This document shows positions 34,667 through 44,570 of a stretch of DNA of 64,000 nucleotides, in pieces. Position 1 is the stretch's first letter. Every line of letters starts with the position of its first letter. The stretch is from NCBI RefSeq assembly GCF_040932435.1, contig NZ_JBFQGA010000004.1, positions 186,001 to 250,000 on the forward strand, written 5' to 3'. Source of the stretch: Kluyvera sp040932435 (GTDB lineage Bacteria; Pseudomonadota; Gammaproteobacteria; Enterobacterales; Enterobacteriaceae). The notes beneath the pieces are model-generated. The model was given only the letters and a program-made list of their open reading frames with translations. It ran no database searches and had not been told where the DNA came from. The position numbers were made by a program, and so were the translations under genes.

Positions 34667-36232
34667 ATGTTCACTCGTGAAAGAAAGATTAACCGCCGTA
34701 CTCTCCTCATCAGTATTATCACTGGTCTGTTGATTGCCCTGATAACCGGGGCAGTGCAGTTTTCTATTTTTCACCATCGCCGTGCGGAACAGTTTAATAC
34801 CACCATTTCTAGCCTACAGAGCTATCTGAACAACTACTTCAGTCAGATATTGGTGACCATGGACTCCTTACAGCCGCTGACCCTAAGTCAGTGCGATGAA
34901 GTGTCCTCTGAGCTTACGGCCCGCGCTGCGTTTAGCATGAACGTAAGGGCCTTCCTGCTGGTAAAAAATCAGTCGGCCTACTGCTCATCGGCCACCGGCC
35001 CAATGGAGTTACCGCTAAAGGATTTGGTCCCCGATCTAGATTTGAGTAAAGACCACGTGATGGGCATCCTGCCCGGTACGCCGATGATGCCAAGCACCCC
35101 GGCCTTCGTCTTGTGGGTGAAAAGCCCATTGCTGGAAAACCGCGGCATTTTCGCCTCTATTAACGCCAATCTGATGCCGTGGGTGCTTTACTCATCAAAA
35201 CAGACTCCCTATAACGGCGTGGCGTTAGTCGTGAACGGCAAAACGGCGATTTCGACGTTTAACCGCAAACCGATCCCTCTTTCAGAAATCACCGACACTG
35301 CGGTGAGACGCGTTAAAATTAAAGGCGTGCCGCTGGAGGTTTATCTCTACAGCAATTCAATGGGCACCGATAACTCGCTGTACTCGCTGTTGCTCGGATT
35401 AACCTGCGGTCTGTTTGCCGGGCTGCTGTGCTTGTATATTCTGACTATCCGTTCGCGCCCGGGAAAAGAGATCCTCTCCGCCATCAAACATCGTCAATTT
35501 TCCGTCGTGTATCAGCCGGTGGTCGATGCCAAACATCAGCAAATTGCCGGCGCCGAAGTGCTCATGCGCTGGTCGCATCCTACTCTGGGCAATATTCCTC
35601 CGGACGCGTTTATCAGCTTTGCTGAAGCACAGAACCTCATCGTGCCGCTCACTCGCCATCTGTTTGAGCTCATCGCCCGCGACGCACCAACGCTGAAGGA
35701 CATTCTGCCACCCGGTGCCAAACTCGGCATCAATATTGCCCCAAGCCATCTGATCTCAGAGAGTTTCCAGCAAGATATCCGCCAATTGGCCGCCAGCATG
35801 CCGAACAACTATTTCCAACTGGTGTTGGAGCTAACCGAACGCGATATGCTGAATCAGGAAAAGGCAATGAGCCTGTTCACCTGGCTGCGCAGTGAAGGCA
35901 TTGAGGTTGCGATTGACGATTTCGGCACCGGACATAGCGCGCTCATCTACCTTGAGCACTTTACCCTCGACTACCTCAAAATTGACCGCGGCTTCGTTAA
36001 CGCGATTGGGCGTGAAACCATTACCTCCCCTGTTCTCGACGCCGTTCTAACTCTTACCCAACGTCTTAATCTGGTGACGGTGGCCGAAGGCGTCGAAACC
36101 GAAGAACAGGCGGCTTGGCTGCGTGAGCATGGCGTTGATTACCTACAGGGCTACCTAATAAGCCGTCCGCTGACTCTGCAACAATTGATAGAAGAGCATA
36201 GTAAGCCGGCAAAGTATTTCACAATTGCATGA
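34667..36232 (+). CDS. pdeN: Cyclic-di-GMP phosphodiesterase PdeN (Rtn), CSS-EAL protein
   Basis: A 521-residue membrane protein. A membrane segment near residues 12-34 and another near 240-262 bracket a periplasmic CSS domain that contains SQCDEV and the AYCSSATG motif, whose cysteines control stability by redox state in this family. The cytoplasmic EAL domain retains the catalytic signatures AEVLMRW (EVL variant), ELTERDM, AIDDFGTGHSAL, LKIDRGFV and VAEGVETEEQ, so it should hydrolyse c-di-GMP. E. coli PdeN is 518 residues. It is monocistronic upstream of yejA. Confidence 0.93.
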   Translation: MFTRERKINRRTLLISIITGLLIALITGAVQFSIFHHRRAEQFNTTISSLQSYLNNYFSQILVTMDSLQPLTLSQCDEVSSELTARAAFSMNVRAFLLVKNQSAYCSSATGPMELPLKDLVPDLDLSKDHVMGILPGTPMMPSTPAFVLWVKSPLLENRGIFASINANLMPWVLYSSKQTPYNGVALVVNGKTAISTFNRKPIPLSEITDTAVRRVKIKGVPLEVYLYSNSMGTDNSLYSLLLGLTCGLFAGLLCLYILTIRSRPGKEILSAIKHRQFSVVYQPVVDAKHQQIAGAEVLMRWSHPTLGNIPPDAFISFAEAQNLIVPLTRHLFELIARDAPTLKDILPPGAKLGINIAPSHLISESFQQDIRQLAASMPNNYFQLVLELTERDMLNQEKAMSLFTWLRSEGIEVAIDDFGTGHSALIYLEHFTLDYLKIDRGFVNAIGRETITSPVLDAVLTLTQRLNLVTVAEGVETEEQAAWLREHGVDYLQGYLISRPLTLQQLIEEHSKPAKYFTIA

Positions 36233-36296
36233 TGGTCATTTAAGATTCACTGATAATAACCCGTTCAATCAAGACCTTTAGTGGGGTAGCCAATTC

Positions 36297-38120
36297 GTGA
36301 TCGTTGCGCGTATCTGTATTGCCCTATTGATGATGCTTAGCCTGCCTCTTCAGGCGCAGACTATCAAAGAGAGCGACGCGTTTGCGGTGATTGGCTCGCC
36401 CAAATATGCCGTCAACTTTGAACATCTCGACTACGTCAACCCCGCGGCGCCCAAGGGTGGAAATGTCACGCTCGCAGCGATTGGCACCTTTGACAACTTC
36501 AACCGCTACGCGCTTCGCGGTAATGCCGCCGCCCGAACCGATTCGCTGTATGACACCTTACTCACCACCTCCGACGATGAAGCCGGCAGCTACTATCCGC
36601 TGGTCGCCGACCATGCCCGTTATGCGGATGATTTCTCTTGGGTCGAGCTGACTATTAATCCCCTCGCGCGTTTTCACGATGGCAGCCCTATTACGGCCCG
36701 CGACGTGGCGTTCACCTTCAACAAATTTATGACCGAAGGGGTGCCACAGTTCCGCCTGATCTACAAAGGCACGACCGTGAAAGCCATTGCCCCGCTGACC
36801 GTACGTATCGAGCTGGCAAAACCAGGCAAAGAGGACATGCTGGGTCTGTTTACTCTGCCAATACTGCCGGAGAAATTCTGGAAGGATCATAAACTCAGCG
36901 ACCCGCTAAGCAAGCCACCGCTGGCAAGTGGCCCCTACCGCATCAGCAGTTGGAAAATGGGGCAGTACATTGTTTACTCGCGGGTGAAGGACTACTGGGC
37001 GGCAGATTTGCCGATAAACCGGGGTCGCTGGAATTTCGATACGCTACGCTATGACTACTACCTCGACGATAACGTGGCATTTGAGGCCTTTAAGGCTGGC
37101 GCTTTCGATGTTCGCACTGAAAGCAGCGCTAAGAATTGGGCCACTCGTTACATCGGTAAAAACTTTGCTAATGGCTATATCGTCAAAGATGAGCAAAAAA
37201 ACAATGCTGCGCAGGATACCCGCTGGCTGGCGTTTAACATCCAGCGTCCGGTCTTTGCCGACCGCAAGGTGCGACAGGCCGTCAGCATGGCGTTTGATTT
37301 TGAATGGATGAATAAGGCACTGTTTTACAACGCCTACAGCCGCGCCAGCAGTTATTTCCAGAATACCGAGTATGCAGCGCGTGATTACCCAAAAGCCGAC
37401 GAACTTACGCTGCTAGCGCCGCTCAAAAATGAAGTCCCGCCGGAAGTGTTTACCACCATTTATCAGCCGCCGACCTCCGACGGCAGCGGTTTTGACCGCG
37501 ATAACCTGTTAAAAGCCGGCAACCTGCTCACCGAAGCGGGATGGGTGCTAAAGGGCCAGCAGCGCATTAACCAAAAAACCGGTCAGCCGCTACGCTTCGA
37601 GCTACTGCTGCCCTCCGGCGGCAACGACCAATGGGTGATGCCATTCCAGCACAATTTGCAGCGCCTAGGCATCACGATGGACGTGCGTCAGGTGGATATC
37701 TCGCAGATAACCAACCGACTGCGCAAACGCGATTACGACATGATGCCGAGCCTGTGGCGAGCCACGCCCTGGCCTAGTGCCGACTTACAAATCTCTTGGT
37801 CGTCTGAATACATCAATTCAACCTATAACGCGCCAGGCGTCGCCAGCCCGGCTATCGATAGCCTAATTAAACAAATCATCCAATGGCAGGGGAATCAGCA
37901 AAAGCTCATTCCTTTGGGACGTGCACTGGATCGCGTGCTCACGTGGAACTATTACATGCTACCCATGTGGTTTATGTCCGGCAGTCGTATTGCTCACTGG
38001 GATAAGTTTTCCTACCCCAGCATTCACCCACTCTACAGTTCAGGCACGGATGCACCCGGCTTTGATACCTGGTGGTATGACGTTAATAAGGCAGCCAAGC
38101 TGCCCGCGTCCCGACGTTAA
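36297..38120 (+). CDS. yejA: Peptide ABC transporter periplasmic binding protein YejA
   Basis: A 607-residue cluster-C solute-binding protein (SBP_bac_5). A signal peptide (about MIVARICIALLMMLSLPLQA) is followed by mature QTIKESDAFAV. The family segment AAPKGGNVTLAAIGTFDNFN is clear. It delivers substrate to YejBEF; in Salmonella and Brucella relatives this system affects antimicrobial-peptide resistance, and in E. coli it imports microcin C. It uses a GTG start at 36297 about 65 bp after pdeN. It is the first gene of yejABEF. Confidence 0.94.
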   Translation: MIVARICIALLMMLSLPLQAQTIKESDAFAVIGSPKYAVNFEHLDYVNPAAPKGGNVTLAAIGTFDNFNRYALRGNAAARTDSLYDTLLTTSDDEAGSYYPLVADHARYADDFSWVELTINPLARFHDGSPITARDVAFTFNKFMTEGVPQFRLIYKGTTVKAIAPLTVRIELAKPGKEDMLGLFTLPILPEKFWKDHKLSDPLSKPPLASGPYRISSWKMGQYIVYSRVKDYWAADLPINRGRWNFDTLRYDYYLDDNVAFEAFKAGAFDVRTESSAKNWATRYIGKNFANGYIVKDEQKNNAAQDTRWLAFNIQRPVFADRKVRQAVSMAFDFEWMNKALFYNAYSRASSYFQNTEYAARDYPKADELTLLAPLKNEVPPEVFTTIYQPPTSDGSGFDRDNLLKAGNLLTEAGWVLKGQQRINQKTGQPLRFELLLPSGGNDQWVMPFQHNLQRLGITMDVRQVDISQITNRLRKRDYDMMPSLWRATPWPSADLQISWSSEYINSTYNAPGVASPAIDSLIKQIIQWQGNQQKLIPLGRALDRVLTWNYYMLPMWFMSGSRIAHWDKFSYPSIHPLYSSGTDAPGFDTWWYDVNKAAKLPASRR

Positions 38121-38129
38121 GGAGACTTT

Positions 38130-39221
38130 ATGGGTGCCTACCTGATTCGCCGCCTATTGCTGATCATTCCGACCCTATGGGCGATAATCACCCTCAACTT
38201 CTTTATCGTGCAGATAGCACCCGGCGGCCCGGTTGAACAGGCTATCGCCGCCGTGGAGTTCGGCCATCAGGGCACGCTGCCCGGCGGCGGTGGCGGTATG
38301 AGCGGCGGCCAATCGCGCGTTGGTGTCAGCAACATTGCCGACAGCCAATACCGTGGCGGGCGCGGCCTTGATCCTGAAGTCATCGCAGAAATAACCCAGC
38401 GCTACGGCTTCGATAAACCGCTGCACGAGCGCTATTTCAAAATGATCGGCGACTATCTGCGTTTTGATTTCGGCAATAGCCTGTTTCGCAACGCCTCAGT
38501 GATGCAGCTCATGAAAGAGAGCCTGCCGGTATCCATCTCATTGGGGGTCTGGAGCACCTTAATTATCTACCTGGTATCCATTCCGCTCGGCATTCGTAAA
38601 GCAGTGTACAACGGCAGCCGCTTCGATATCTGGAGCAGTACCGGCATTATTATCGGCTACGCCATCCCGGCATTTCTGTTCGCCATCGTGCTGATCGTTA
38701 TTTTCGCCGGCGGCAGCTATTACGACCTCTTCCCGCTGCGTGGGCTGGTCTCACCGAACTTTGACACCCTGCCTTGGTATCTGAAAATTACCGACTACCT
38801 CTGGCATATCACCTTGCCGGTGCTGGCAACGGTGATCGGCGGTTTTGCAGCCCTTACCATGCTGACCAAAAACGCGTTTCTCGATGAAATCAACAAACAG
38901 TACGTGGTGACCGCAAGGGCCAAAGGGGTTGGCGAAAAGCAGATCCTGTGGAAGCACATTTTTCGCAATGCCATGCTGCTGGTGATTGCCGGATTCCCCG
39001 CGACCTTTATCAGCATGTTCTTCACCGGTTCGCTGCTGATTGAGGTCATGTTTTCACTCAACGGGCTGGGGCTTTTAGGCTACGAGGCCACCGTTTCTCG
39101 TGATTATCCGGTGATGTTCGGCACGCTCTACATCTTCACGCTTATCGGCCTGCTGGTGAATATCATCAGCGACATCAGCTACACGCTGGTCGATCCGCGC
39201 ATCGATTTTGAGGGCCGCTAA
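38130..39221 (+). CDS. yejB: Peptide ABC transporter permease YejB
   Basis: A 363-residue inner-membrane permease (BPD_transp_1, DppB-like). The first membrane segment is near residues 9-30. A glycine-rich loop (PGGGGGMSGGQSR, about residues 51-63) precedes the conserved transmembrane core, and the EAA-like loop YVVTARAKGVGEKQILWKHI is near residues 258-277. It starts 9 bp after yejA and its stop is 1 bp before the yejE ATG, consistent with translational coupling. E. coli YejB is 364 residues. Confidence 0.95.
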   Translation: MGAYLIRRLLLIIPTLWAIITLNFFIVQIAPGGPVEQAIAAVEFGHQGTLPGGGGGMSGGQSRVGVSNIADSQYRGGRGLDPEVIAEITQRYGFDKPLHERYFKMIGDYLRFDFGNSLFRNASVMQLMKESLPVSISLGVWSTLIIYLVSIPLGIRKAVYNGSRFDIWSSTGIIIGYAIPAFLFAIVLIVIFAGGSYYDLFPLRGLVSPNFDTLPWYLKITDYLWHITLPVLATVIGGFAALTMLTKNAFLDEINKQYVVTARAKGVGEKQILWKHIFRNAMLLVIAGFPATFISMFFTGSLLIEVMFSLNGLGLLGYEATVSRDYPVMFGTLYIFTLIGLLVNIISDISYTLVDPRIDFEGR

Positions 39222-39222
39222 C

Positions 39223-40245
39223 ATGAGGCTAAGTTCCGTTAATCAAGCTCGCTGGACGCGCTTTTGTCACAACCGCCGTGGCTACTGGTCGCTGTGGATC
39301 TTTGCCGTTCTTTTTATTTGTTGTCTGTGTTCGGAGTTGATTGCCAACGAGCGCCCACTGCTGGTGAGCTATCAGGGTAGTCTGTATGCACCGGTGCTGA
39401 AAAATTACAGTGAGAAAACTTTTGGCGGTGAGTTTGCCACCACCGCTGATTACCAAGACCCTTGGCTGCAACAGCAGTTGGAAAAAAACGGCTGGGTACT
39501 GTGGGCCCCAATTCGTTTTGGTGCCAGCAGCATTAATTATGCGACGAGTATTCCCTTCCCTTCTCCGCCGTCAGCACAGAACTGGCTCGGCACCGATGCC
39601 AACGGTCGGGACGTCGTGGCGCGTATTCTCTACGGCACGCGTATCTCACTGCTGTTTGGTCTGATCTTCACCCTGTGCGCCAGCGTCATGGGCGTGCTGG
39701 CGGGCGCGATACAGGGTTATTACGGCGGGCGTGTCGATCTATGGGGACAGCGATTCATTGAAGTATGGTCAGGAATGCCGACGCTATTTTTGATTATTCT
39801 GCTCTCAAGCGTGGTGCCGCCAAACTTCTGGTGGCTGCTGGCGATTACCGTGCTGTTCGGCTGGATGTCGCTGGTTAGCGTGGTACGGGCAGAATTTTTG
39901 CGCACCCGCAACTTCGACTATATTCGTGCCGCTCAGGCGCTGGGCGTCGGCGATCGCAGCATCATGCTGCGCCACATGTTGCCAAACGCCATGGTCGCCA
40001 CGCTGACCTTTATCCCGTTTATTCTCTGTAGCTCTATCACCACTCTGACCTCGCTGGATTTTCTTGGCTTTGGTTTACCGCTCGGCTCGCCGTCATTGGG
40101 TGAATTGCTGTTACAAGGCAAGAATAATCTACAGGCCCCGTGGCTTGGGATCGCCGGTTTTCTCTGCGTGGCTATCCTGCTGTCGCTGCTGATATTTATT
40201 GGCGAAGCGGTTCGCGACGCTTTCGATCCCTCTAAGGCGGTATAA
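39223..40245 (+). CDS. yejE: Peptide ABC transporter permease YejE
   Basis: A 340-residue DppC-like permease. It begins MRLSSVNQARWTRFCHNRRG, followed by the first membrane helix, a long periplasmic loop with NWLGTDANGRDVVARILYGT, and the EAA loop RAAQALGVGDRSIMLRHMLP. The frame is open from 39208, but the ATG at 39223 matches the E. coli N-terminus and just follows the yejB stop. It forms the heterodimeric channel with YejB. Confidence 0.95.
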   Translation: MRLSSVNQARWTRFCHNRRGYWSLWIFAVLFICCLCSELIANERPLLVSYQGSLYAPVLKNYSEKTFGGEFATTADYQDPWLQQQLEKNGWVLWAPIRFGASSINYATSIPFPSPPSAQNWLGTDANGRDVVARILYGTRISLLFGLIFTLCASVMGVLAGAIQGYYGGRVDLWGQRFIEVWSGMPTLFLIILLSSVVPPNFWWLLAITVLFGWMSLVSVVRAEFLRTRNFDYIRAAQALGVGDRSIMLRHMLPNAMVATLTFIPFILCSSITTLTSLDFLGFGLPLGSPSLGELLLQGKNNLQAPWLGIAGFLCVAILLSLLIFIGEAVRDAFDPSKAV

Positions 40246-40246
40246 G

Positions 40247-41836
40247 ATGCAGCCATCTCTTCTGGAAATCGACAATCTCTCTATCGCCTTCCGCCAGCAT
40301 AGCCAAGTCACCACCGTGGTCGAAAACTTGTCGCTGACGGTCAATGCCGGGGAAACGCTGGCATTGGTTGGCGAATCCGGTTCTGGCAAAAGCGTGTCGG
40401 CGCTGTCAATTCTGCGCCTACTGCCGGAGCCGCCGGTCAGCTACCCGACCGGCGATATTCGCTTTAACGGCGAATCCTTGTTGCATGCCAGTGCGCAAAC
40501 GCTGCGCGGCGTGCGCGGCAACCGCATTGCGATGATTTTTCAGGAACCGATGGTGTCGCTAAATCCGCTGCATAACTTGGAAAAACAGCTCTACGAAGTG
40601 CTGTCACTGCACCGAGGAATGCGCAAAGAGGCCGCGCGCGGCGAAATTCTCGACTGCCTTGACCGCGTCGGTATTCGTAATGCGGCAAAACGGTTGGCGG
40701 ATTTTCCTCATCAGCTTTCCGGCGGTGAACGTCAGCGTGTCATGATAGCCATGGCGCTGCTGACACGCCCGGAGCTATTGATTGCCGATGAACCGACCAC
40801 CGCGCTGGATGTCTCCGTACAGGCGCAAATTTTGCAGCTTTTGCGTGAACTGCGGGCAGAGCTGAATATGGGCATGCTGTTTATCACGCATAACCTCAGC
40901 ATCGTGCGCAAACTGGCTGACCGGGTGGCGGTTATGCAACACGGTCGCTGTGTAGAACAAAACGCCGCAGCCACGCTCTTCGCCATGCCTGAACATCCTT
41001 ACACGCGCAAGCTGCTCGACAGCGAACCGACCGGTGAGCCAACGCCTCTGCCGCCAAACGCCGAACCGCTGCTGGAAGTTAATCAACTGAACGTCGCCTT
41101 CCCTATTCGGCAAGGCATTCTGCGCCGGGTGGTGGACAACAATCAGGTCGTGAAAGCGGTGAGCTTTACCCTGCGAGCGGGCGAAACCTTGGGGCTAGTC
41201 GGCGAGTCAGGTTCCGGCAAAAGCACCACCGGGCTGGCGCTGCTGCGTCTTATTGCTTCGCAAGGGGAGATTCGCTTTGATGGTGAAATGATTCAGGGCC
41301 GTACGCGTAAGCAGATGCTGCCGCTGCGTCACCGCATCCAAGTGGTCTTTCAGGATCCTAACTCCTCGTTGAATCCGCGTCTGACGGCGCTGCAAATCAT
41401 TGAGGAAGGACTGCGCGTACACCATGCAGGACTTAGCGCAACCGAACGTGAACAACGGGTGATTCAGGTGATGCAGGAAGTTGGTCTGGAGCCTGAAAGC
41501 CGACAGCGTTATCCTGCCGAGTTCTCCGGCGGTCAGCGTCAGCGTATCGCCATCGCTCGTGCGCTGATCCTTAAACCACAGCTCATTATTCTCGATGAAC
41601 CCACCTCTTCGCTTGACCGCACGGTGCAGGCGCAGATCCTCGCGCTACTCAAGGCATTACAGGAAAAGCACGGGCTAGCCTATATCTTTATCAGCCACGA
41701 TTTGCGGGTCATACGTTCATTGTGCCATCAGGTTATTGTTTTGCGGCAGGGAGAGGTTGTCGAACAGGGCGAGTGTCGGCACATCTTCGCAGCACCGAAA
41801 CAGGCGTATACGCGTCAGCTCATTGCGTTGAGCTGA
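40247..41836 (+). CDS. yejF: Peptide ABC transporter ATP-binding protein YejF (fused NBDs)
   Basis: A 529-residue protein with two complete nucleotide-binding domains, each with Walker A GESGSGKS, signatures LSGGERQRV and FSGGQRQRI, and Walker B ending DEPT. It corresponds to DppD and DppF fused and energises YejBE. The ATG at 40247 follows the yejE stop by one base and gives the E. coli length; the longer open frame from 40199 overlaps yejE and is not used. It is convergent with yejG, with 3 bp between the stop codons. Confidence 0.96.
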   Translation: MQPSLLEIDNLSIAFRQHSQVTTVVENLSLTVNAGETLALVGESGSGKSVSALSILRLLPEPPVSYPTGDIRFNGESLLHASAQTLRGVRGNRIAMIFQEPMVSLNPLHNLEKQLYEVLSLHRGMRKEAARGEILDCLDRVGIRNAAKRLADFPHQLSGGERQRVMIAMALLTRPELLIADEPTTALDVSVQAQILQLLRELRAELNMGMLFITHNLSIVRKLADRVAVMQHGRCVEQNAAATLFAMPEHPYTRKLLDSEPTGEPTPLPPNAEPLLEVNQLNVAFPIRQGILRRVVDNNQVVKAVSFTLRAGETLGLVGESGSGKSTTGLALLRLIASQGEIRFDGEMIQGRTRKQMLPLRHRIQVVFQDPNSSLNPRLTALQIIEEGLRVHHAGLSATEREQRVIQVMQEVGLEPESRQRYPAEFSGGQRQRIAIARALILKPQLIILDEPTSSLDRTVQAQILALLKALQEKHGLAYIFISHDLRVIRSLCHQVIVLRQGEVVEQGECRHIFAAPKQAYTRQLIALS

Positions 41837-41839
41837 CGG

Positions 41840-42181
41840 TTAGAATGGGTTGTTGCCAGAAAACGGCTCAGCAATGGCCACGCCAAAATTTTTCAGACGG
41901 CAGGTCGCCGCAAACTCGTCCTGTCGTTTCACAAACAGGCACGGCTCCCCTTCACACTCAAGCACTGAGCAATCGACGGAAATATCGGTTAATGCCTGGC
42001 TTAGCGAGTGCATTACTGGCCACGCATTATCGCCGTCCGGGCTTAATAATTTAAGCGCCACCAGCGTGTTGTCATTTGACGTACCGTTTTGCGGAATCGG
42101 TTCAACTTTCGAACCTGCAAAACCCGCAGACCAACGATAGTCCTGCGGCAGTCGATGTACGATTGATAGCTGAAATGTCAT
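41840..42181 (-). CDS. yejG: Conserved protein YejG
   Basis: A 113-residue soluble protein that begins MTFQLSIVHRLPQDYRWSAG, with no signal peptide or membrane segment. It matches enterobacterial YejG (114 residues in E. coli) along its length, including SVLECEGEPCLFVKRQDEF. No function is established; E. coli mutants have been associated with aminoglycoside sensitivity. The ATG at 42181 is preferred to the upstream one at 42202 on family length. It is convergent with yejF. Confidence 0.9.
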   Translation of the reverse strand: MTFQLSIVHRLPQDYRWSAGFAGSKVEPIPQNGTSNDNTLVALKLLSPDGDNAWPVMHSLSQALTDISVDCSVLECEGEPCLFVKRQDEFAATCRLKNFGVAIAEPFSGNNPF

Positions 42182-42496
42182 TACGTTCTTCCCCGGAAGC
42201 AAAGCGCTTCACAATAATTTCACATCCATATTAACACACTGTTGACAAATCGTCCTGCATCTACAAAAAAAACGCCAGCATTCAACATTCTTCCTACGAC
42301 ATAGTTCGGTGTACTGATGCGTTTTCGCGCTATATGTACCCGTTTCTGTGATCTAACACAACCTTTTTATCTACAACAATGTGACTTTTTACACAAACAG
42401 ATTTTACATAAAAGAAACATTACACCCTATCGGAAATGCAATTTCTGTTGATGTTTATCAAAGAAGGGGCGTTATTCGCCCCAGGAGTGAGGGGTA
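42182..42496. other. Intergenic region yejG / bcr
   Basis: This AT-rich 315-bp gap holds the yejG promoter region and the bcr terminator. I see no gene, repeat or named operator in it. Confidence 0.5.
42460..42482 (-). terminator. Terminator of rsuA-bcr
   Basis: On the minus strand the stem GGGGCG/CGCCCC with loop AATAA is followed by TTCTTTG, about 15 bp past the bcr stop. The T-run is imperfect. Confidence 0.6.
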
Positions 42497-43690
42497 CTAC
42501 GTGTTTTTTCGCGGGCGGCTAGCGTAGAGAGAGAAGATAATCGAACCGGTGGCGCATAAGGCAATGGAAATGAGCATCGGCCAAGCGGTGGTAAAGGTGG
42601 CCATTGACAGCACGGCACCAACAATTGCGCCGATGCCGAAGCGGAACGTGCCCGCCAGCGAGGATGCGGTGCCTGCCATATGCGGGAATTCATCAAGGAT
42701 CACCGCCATCGCATTGGATGAGACCATCGACACGCAGCCGATAAAGACCGCAATCCCCAGCACCAGAGACCAGAACCCCACGCCCAACAACGCGCAGAGC
42801 ACCATCCATATCGCCATCACAAACTGTATCGCCAGCCCGGTACGGAACATCCTCAACGCACCGACTCGACGAACAACGCGGCTGTTAATGGTGGTCATCA
42901 CAAACAAGAACACGATATTCAGCGCGAAGTAGTAACCAAAATGCTGAGGCGACACATGGTTTAATTCAATGTATACAAACGGCCCGGCGCTTAAGAACGA
43001 AAACATCGCGGCAAAGCTGAAACCGCTCGCTAACATATAGGAAAGCACGCGTTTGTGGCGGAACAGCGAGGCAAAGTTGCCCAGCGTAGTGCGCAGGTGG
43101 AACGGCTGACGCTTGTCGACGGCAAGAGTCTCATCAATAAAGAAGTAGACCATTGCCGACGCCAGCAGCGCCGCCACCGCTAAAATCCAGAAGATCGCGT
43201 GCCAGCTAAACCACACCAGCACCGCGCCACCCACAATAGGCGCAACCAGCGGCGCAATGGTGGTGACCAGCATCACGAACGACATCATTCGCGAAAACTC
43301 TTCCCTCGGGTAGATGTCGCGCATCAAGGCATTGATCACCACGCTTGCTGCCGCTGCCGCCAGACCATGGAAGAAGCGGGTCACAATCAGATAGTCGATC
43401 GTCGGCGCCAGCGCACAGGCCGCCGCCGCAGCGGCGAAAATCAACGTTCCGCCGAGAATGACTGGCTTACGTCCAAGGCTATCGGCCATTGGTCCATACA
43501 ACAGCTGACCGACCGCAAAACCCAGAATATAGGTGCTGAGGGTCATCTGCGTGCTGCCTGCAGATACGCCGAATTGTTGCGAGATAACCGGCAACGCCGG
43601 AAGATACATGTCTATCGACAGCGGCATCAGCATGGCCAGAAGGCCAAGAATGAACACGATACTCAACGACGAGCGCGGCCTGGACGTCAC
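42497..43690 (-). CDS. bcr: Bicyclomycin/sulfonamide efflux MFS transporter Bcr
   Basis: A 397-residue DHA1-family (12-TM) drug:proton antiporter. The N-terminus reads SLSIVFILGLLAMLMPLSID, motif A is ADSLGRKPVILGG, and motif C-like residues lie in TM5. E. coli Bcr confers bicyclomycin resistance and exports cysteine and dipeptides. It uses a GTG start 19 bp after the rsuA stop, so rsuA-bcr form an operon. E. coli Bcr is 396 residues. Confidence 0.95.
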   Translation of the reverse strand: MTSRPRSSLSIVFILGLLAMLMPLSIDMYLPALPVISQQFGVSAGSTQMTLSTYILGFAVGQLLYGPMADSLGRKPVILGGTLIFAAAAAACALAPTIDYLIVTRFFHGLAAAAASVVINALMRDIYPREEFSRMMSFVMLVTTIAPLVAPIVGGAVLVWFSWHAIFWILAVAALLASAMVYFFIDETLAVDKRQPFHLRTTLGNFASLFRHKRVLSYMLASGFSFAAMFSFLSAGPFVYIELNHVSPQHFGYYFALNIVFLFVMTTINSRVVRRVGALRMFRTGLAIQFVMAIWMVLCALLGVGFWSLVLGIAVFIGCVSMVSSNAMAVILDEFPHMAGTASSLAGTFRFGIGAIVGAVLSMATFTTAWPMLISIALCATGSIIFSLYASRPRKNT

Positions 43691-43709
43691 AATCTACCTC
43701 TGGAGTTAA

Positions 43710-44417
43710 TTAGCGTTCTGGGGCGCCAACGCTGGCAATTTCTTCTTCGGTCAACGGGCGATATTCACCCGGTTCCATGTCAGGATCGAGCGCAATGTTA
43801 CCGATGCGTTCGCGATGCAGGCCGATGACCCGGTTGCCCACAGCGGCAAACATGCGCTTCACCTGGTGATAGCGGCCTTCACTGATGGTCAGACGGACTT
43901 CGGTCGGCGTGATAACTTCTAACACTGCCGGCTTCGTCAGGTCTTTTTCGTTGTGCAGTTGGACGCCTTTTGTAAACTGCTCTGCAGTATCATCGCTGAC
44001 CGGATTTTCTAGCGTCACCAGATAGGTTTTCTCGCAGTGATGACGTGGAGAGGTGATGCGGTGCGACCACTGGCCGTCATCGGTCATTAAAACCAGACCG
44101 GTCGTGTCGATATCTAAACGGCCTGCCGCGTGCAGCTTGTACGCCACGGGTTCATCAAGGAAGTAAAGGACCGTTGGATGATCGGGGTCTTCGGTTGAGC
44201 AAACGTAGCCCTGAGGTTTGTTCAGCATAAAGTAGCGTGGGCCGTTCTGCTGGGTCAGCGAGTTGTCTTCATAGGCAACATCGTGTTCAGGGAGCAGTTT
44301 AAATGCCGAATCGCGCACCACTTCGCCATCGATGGTCACGTGGCTGCCGCGGATCAAACGCCCGGCAATAGCACGGCTGACGCCGAGTTGCTGAGCGATA
44401 AACTTATCAAGTCGCAT
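43710..44417 (-). CDS. rsuA: 16S rRNA pseudouridine(516) synthase RsuA
   Basis: A 235-residue pseudouridine synthase. An N-terminal S4 RNA-binding domain (residues 1-50) is joined to the RsuA/RluB catalytic domain with the motif GRLDIDTTGLVLMTDDG, in which D102 is the catalytic aspartate, the same number as in E. coli. It isomerises U516 in 16S rRNA. It precedes bcr by 19 bp and is divergent from radD. E. coli RsuA is 231 residues; the C-terminal tail here is slightly longer. Confidence 0.96.
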   Translation of the reverse strand: MRLDKFIAQQLGVSRAIAGRLIRGSHVTIDGEVVRDSAFKLLPEHDVAYEDNSLTQQNGPRYFMLNKPQGYVCSTEDPDHPTVLYFLDEPVAYKLHAAGRLDIDTTGLVLMTDDGQWSHRITSPRHHCEKTYLVTLENPVSDDTAEQFTKGVQLHNEKDLTKPAVLEVITPTEVRLTISEGRYHQVKRMFAAVGNRVIGLHRERIGNIALDPDMEPGEYRPLTEEEIASVGAPER

Positions 44418-44570
44418 GAAGTATTTTTAGCCTGTAATAGTGCTGAGTGCCGGACGACGCGTCCGAAAAAAGGGGTAGTAACAATGAATAAGTATAACGG
44501 GCTTGTCGGGTCACTCAAGTGAAAAGATTCATGGCATACTATTTGGCAGTTAAGGACAATCATCAAGATA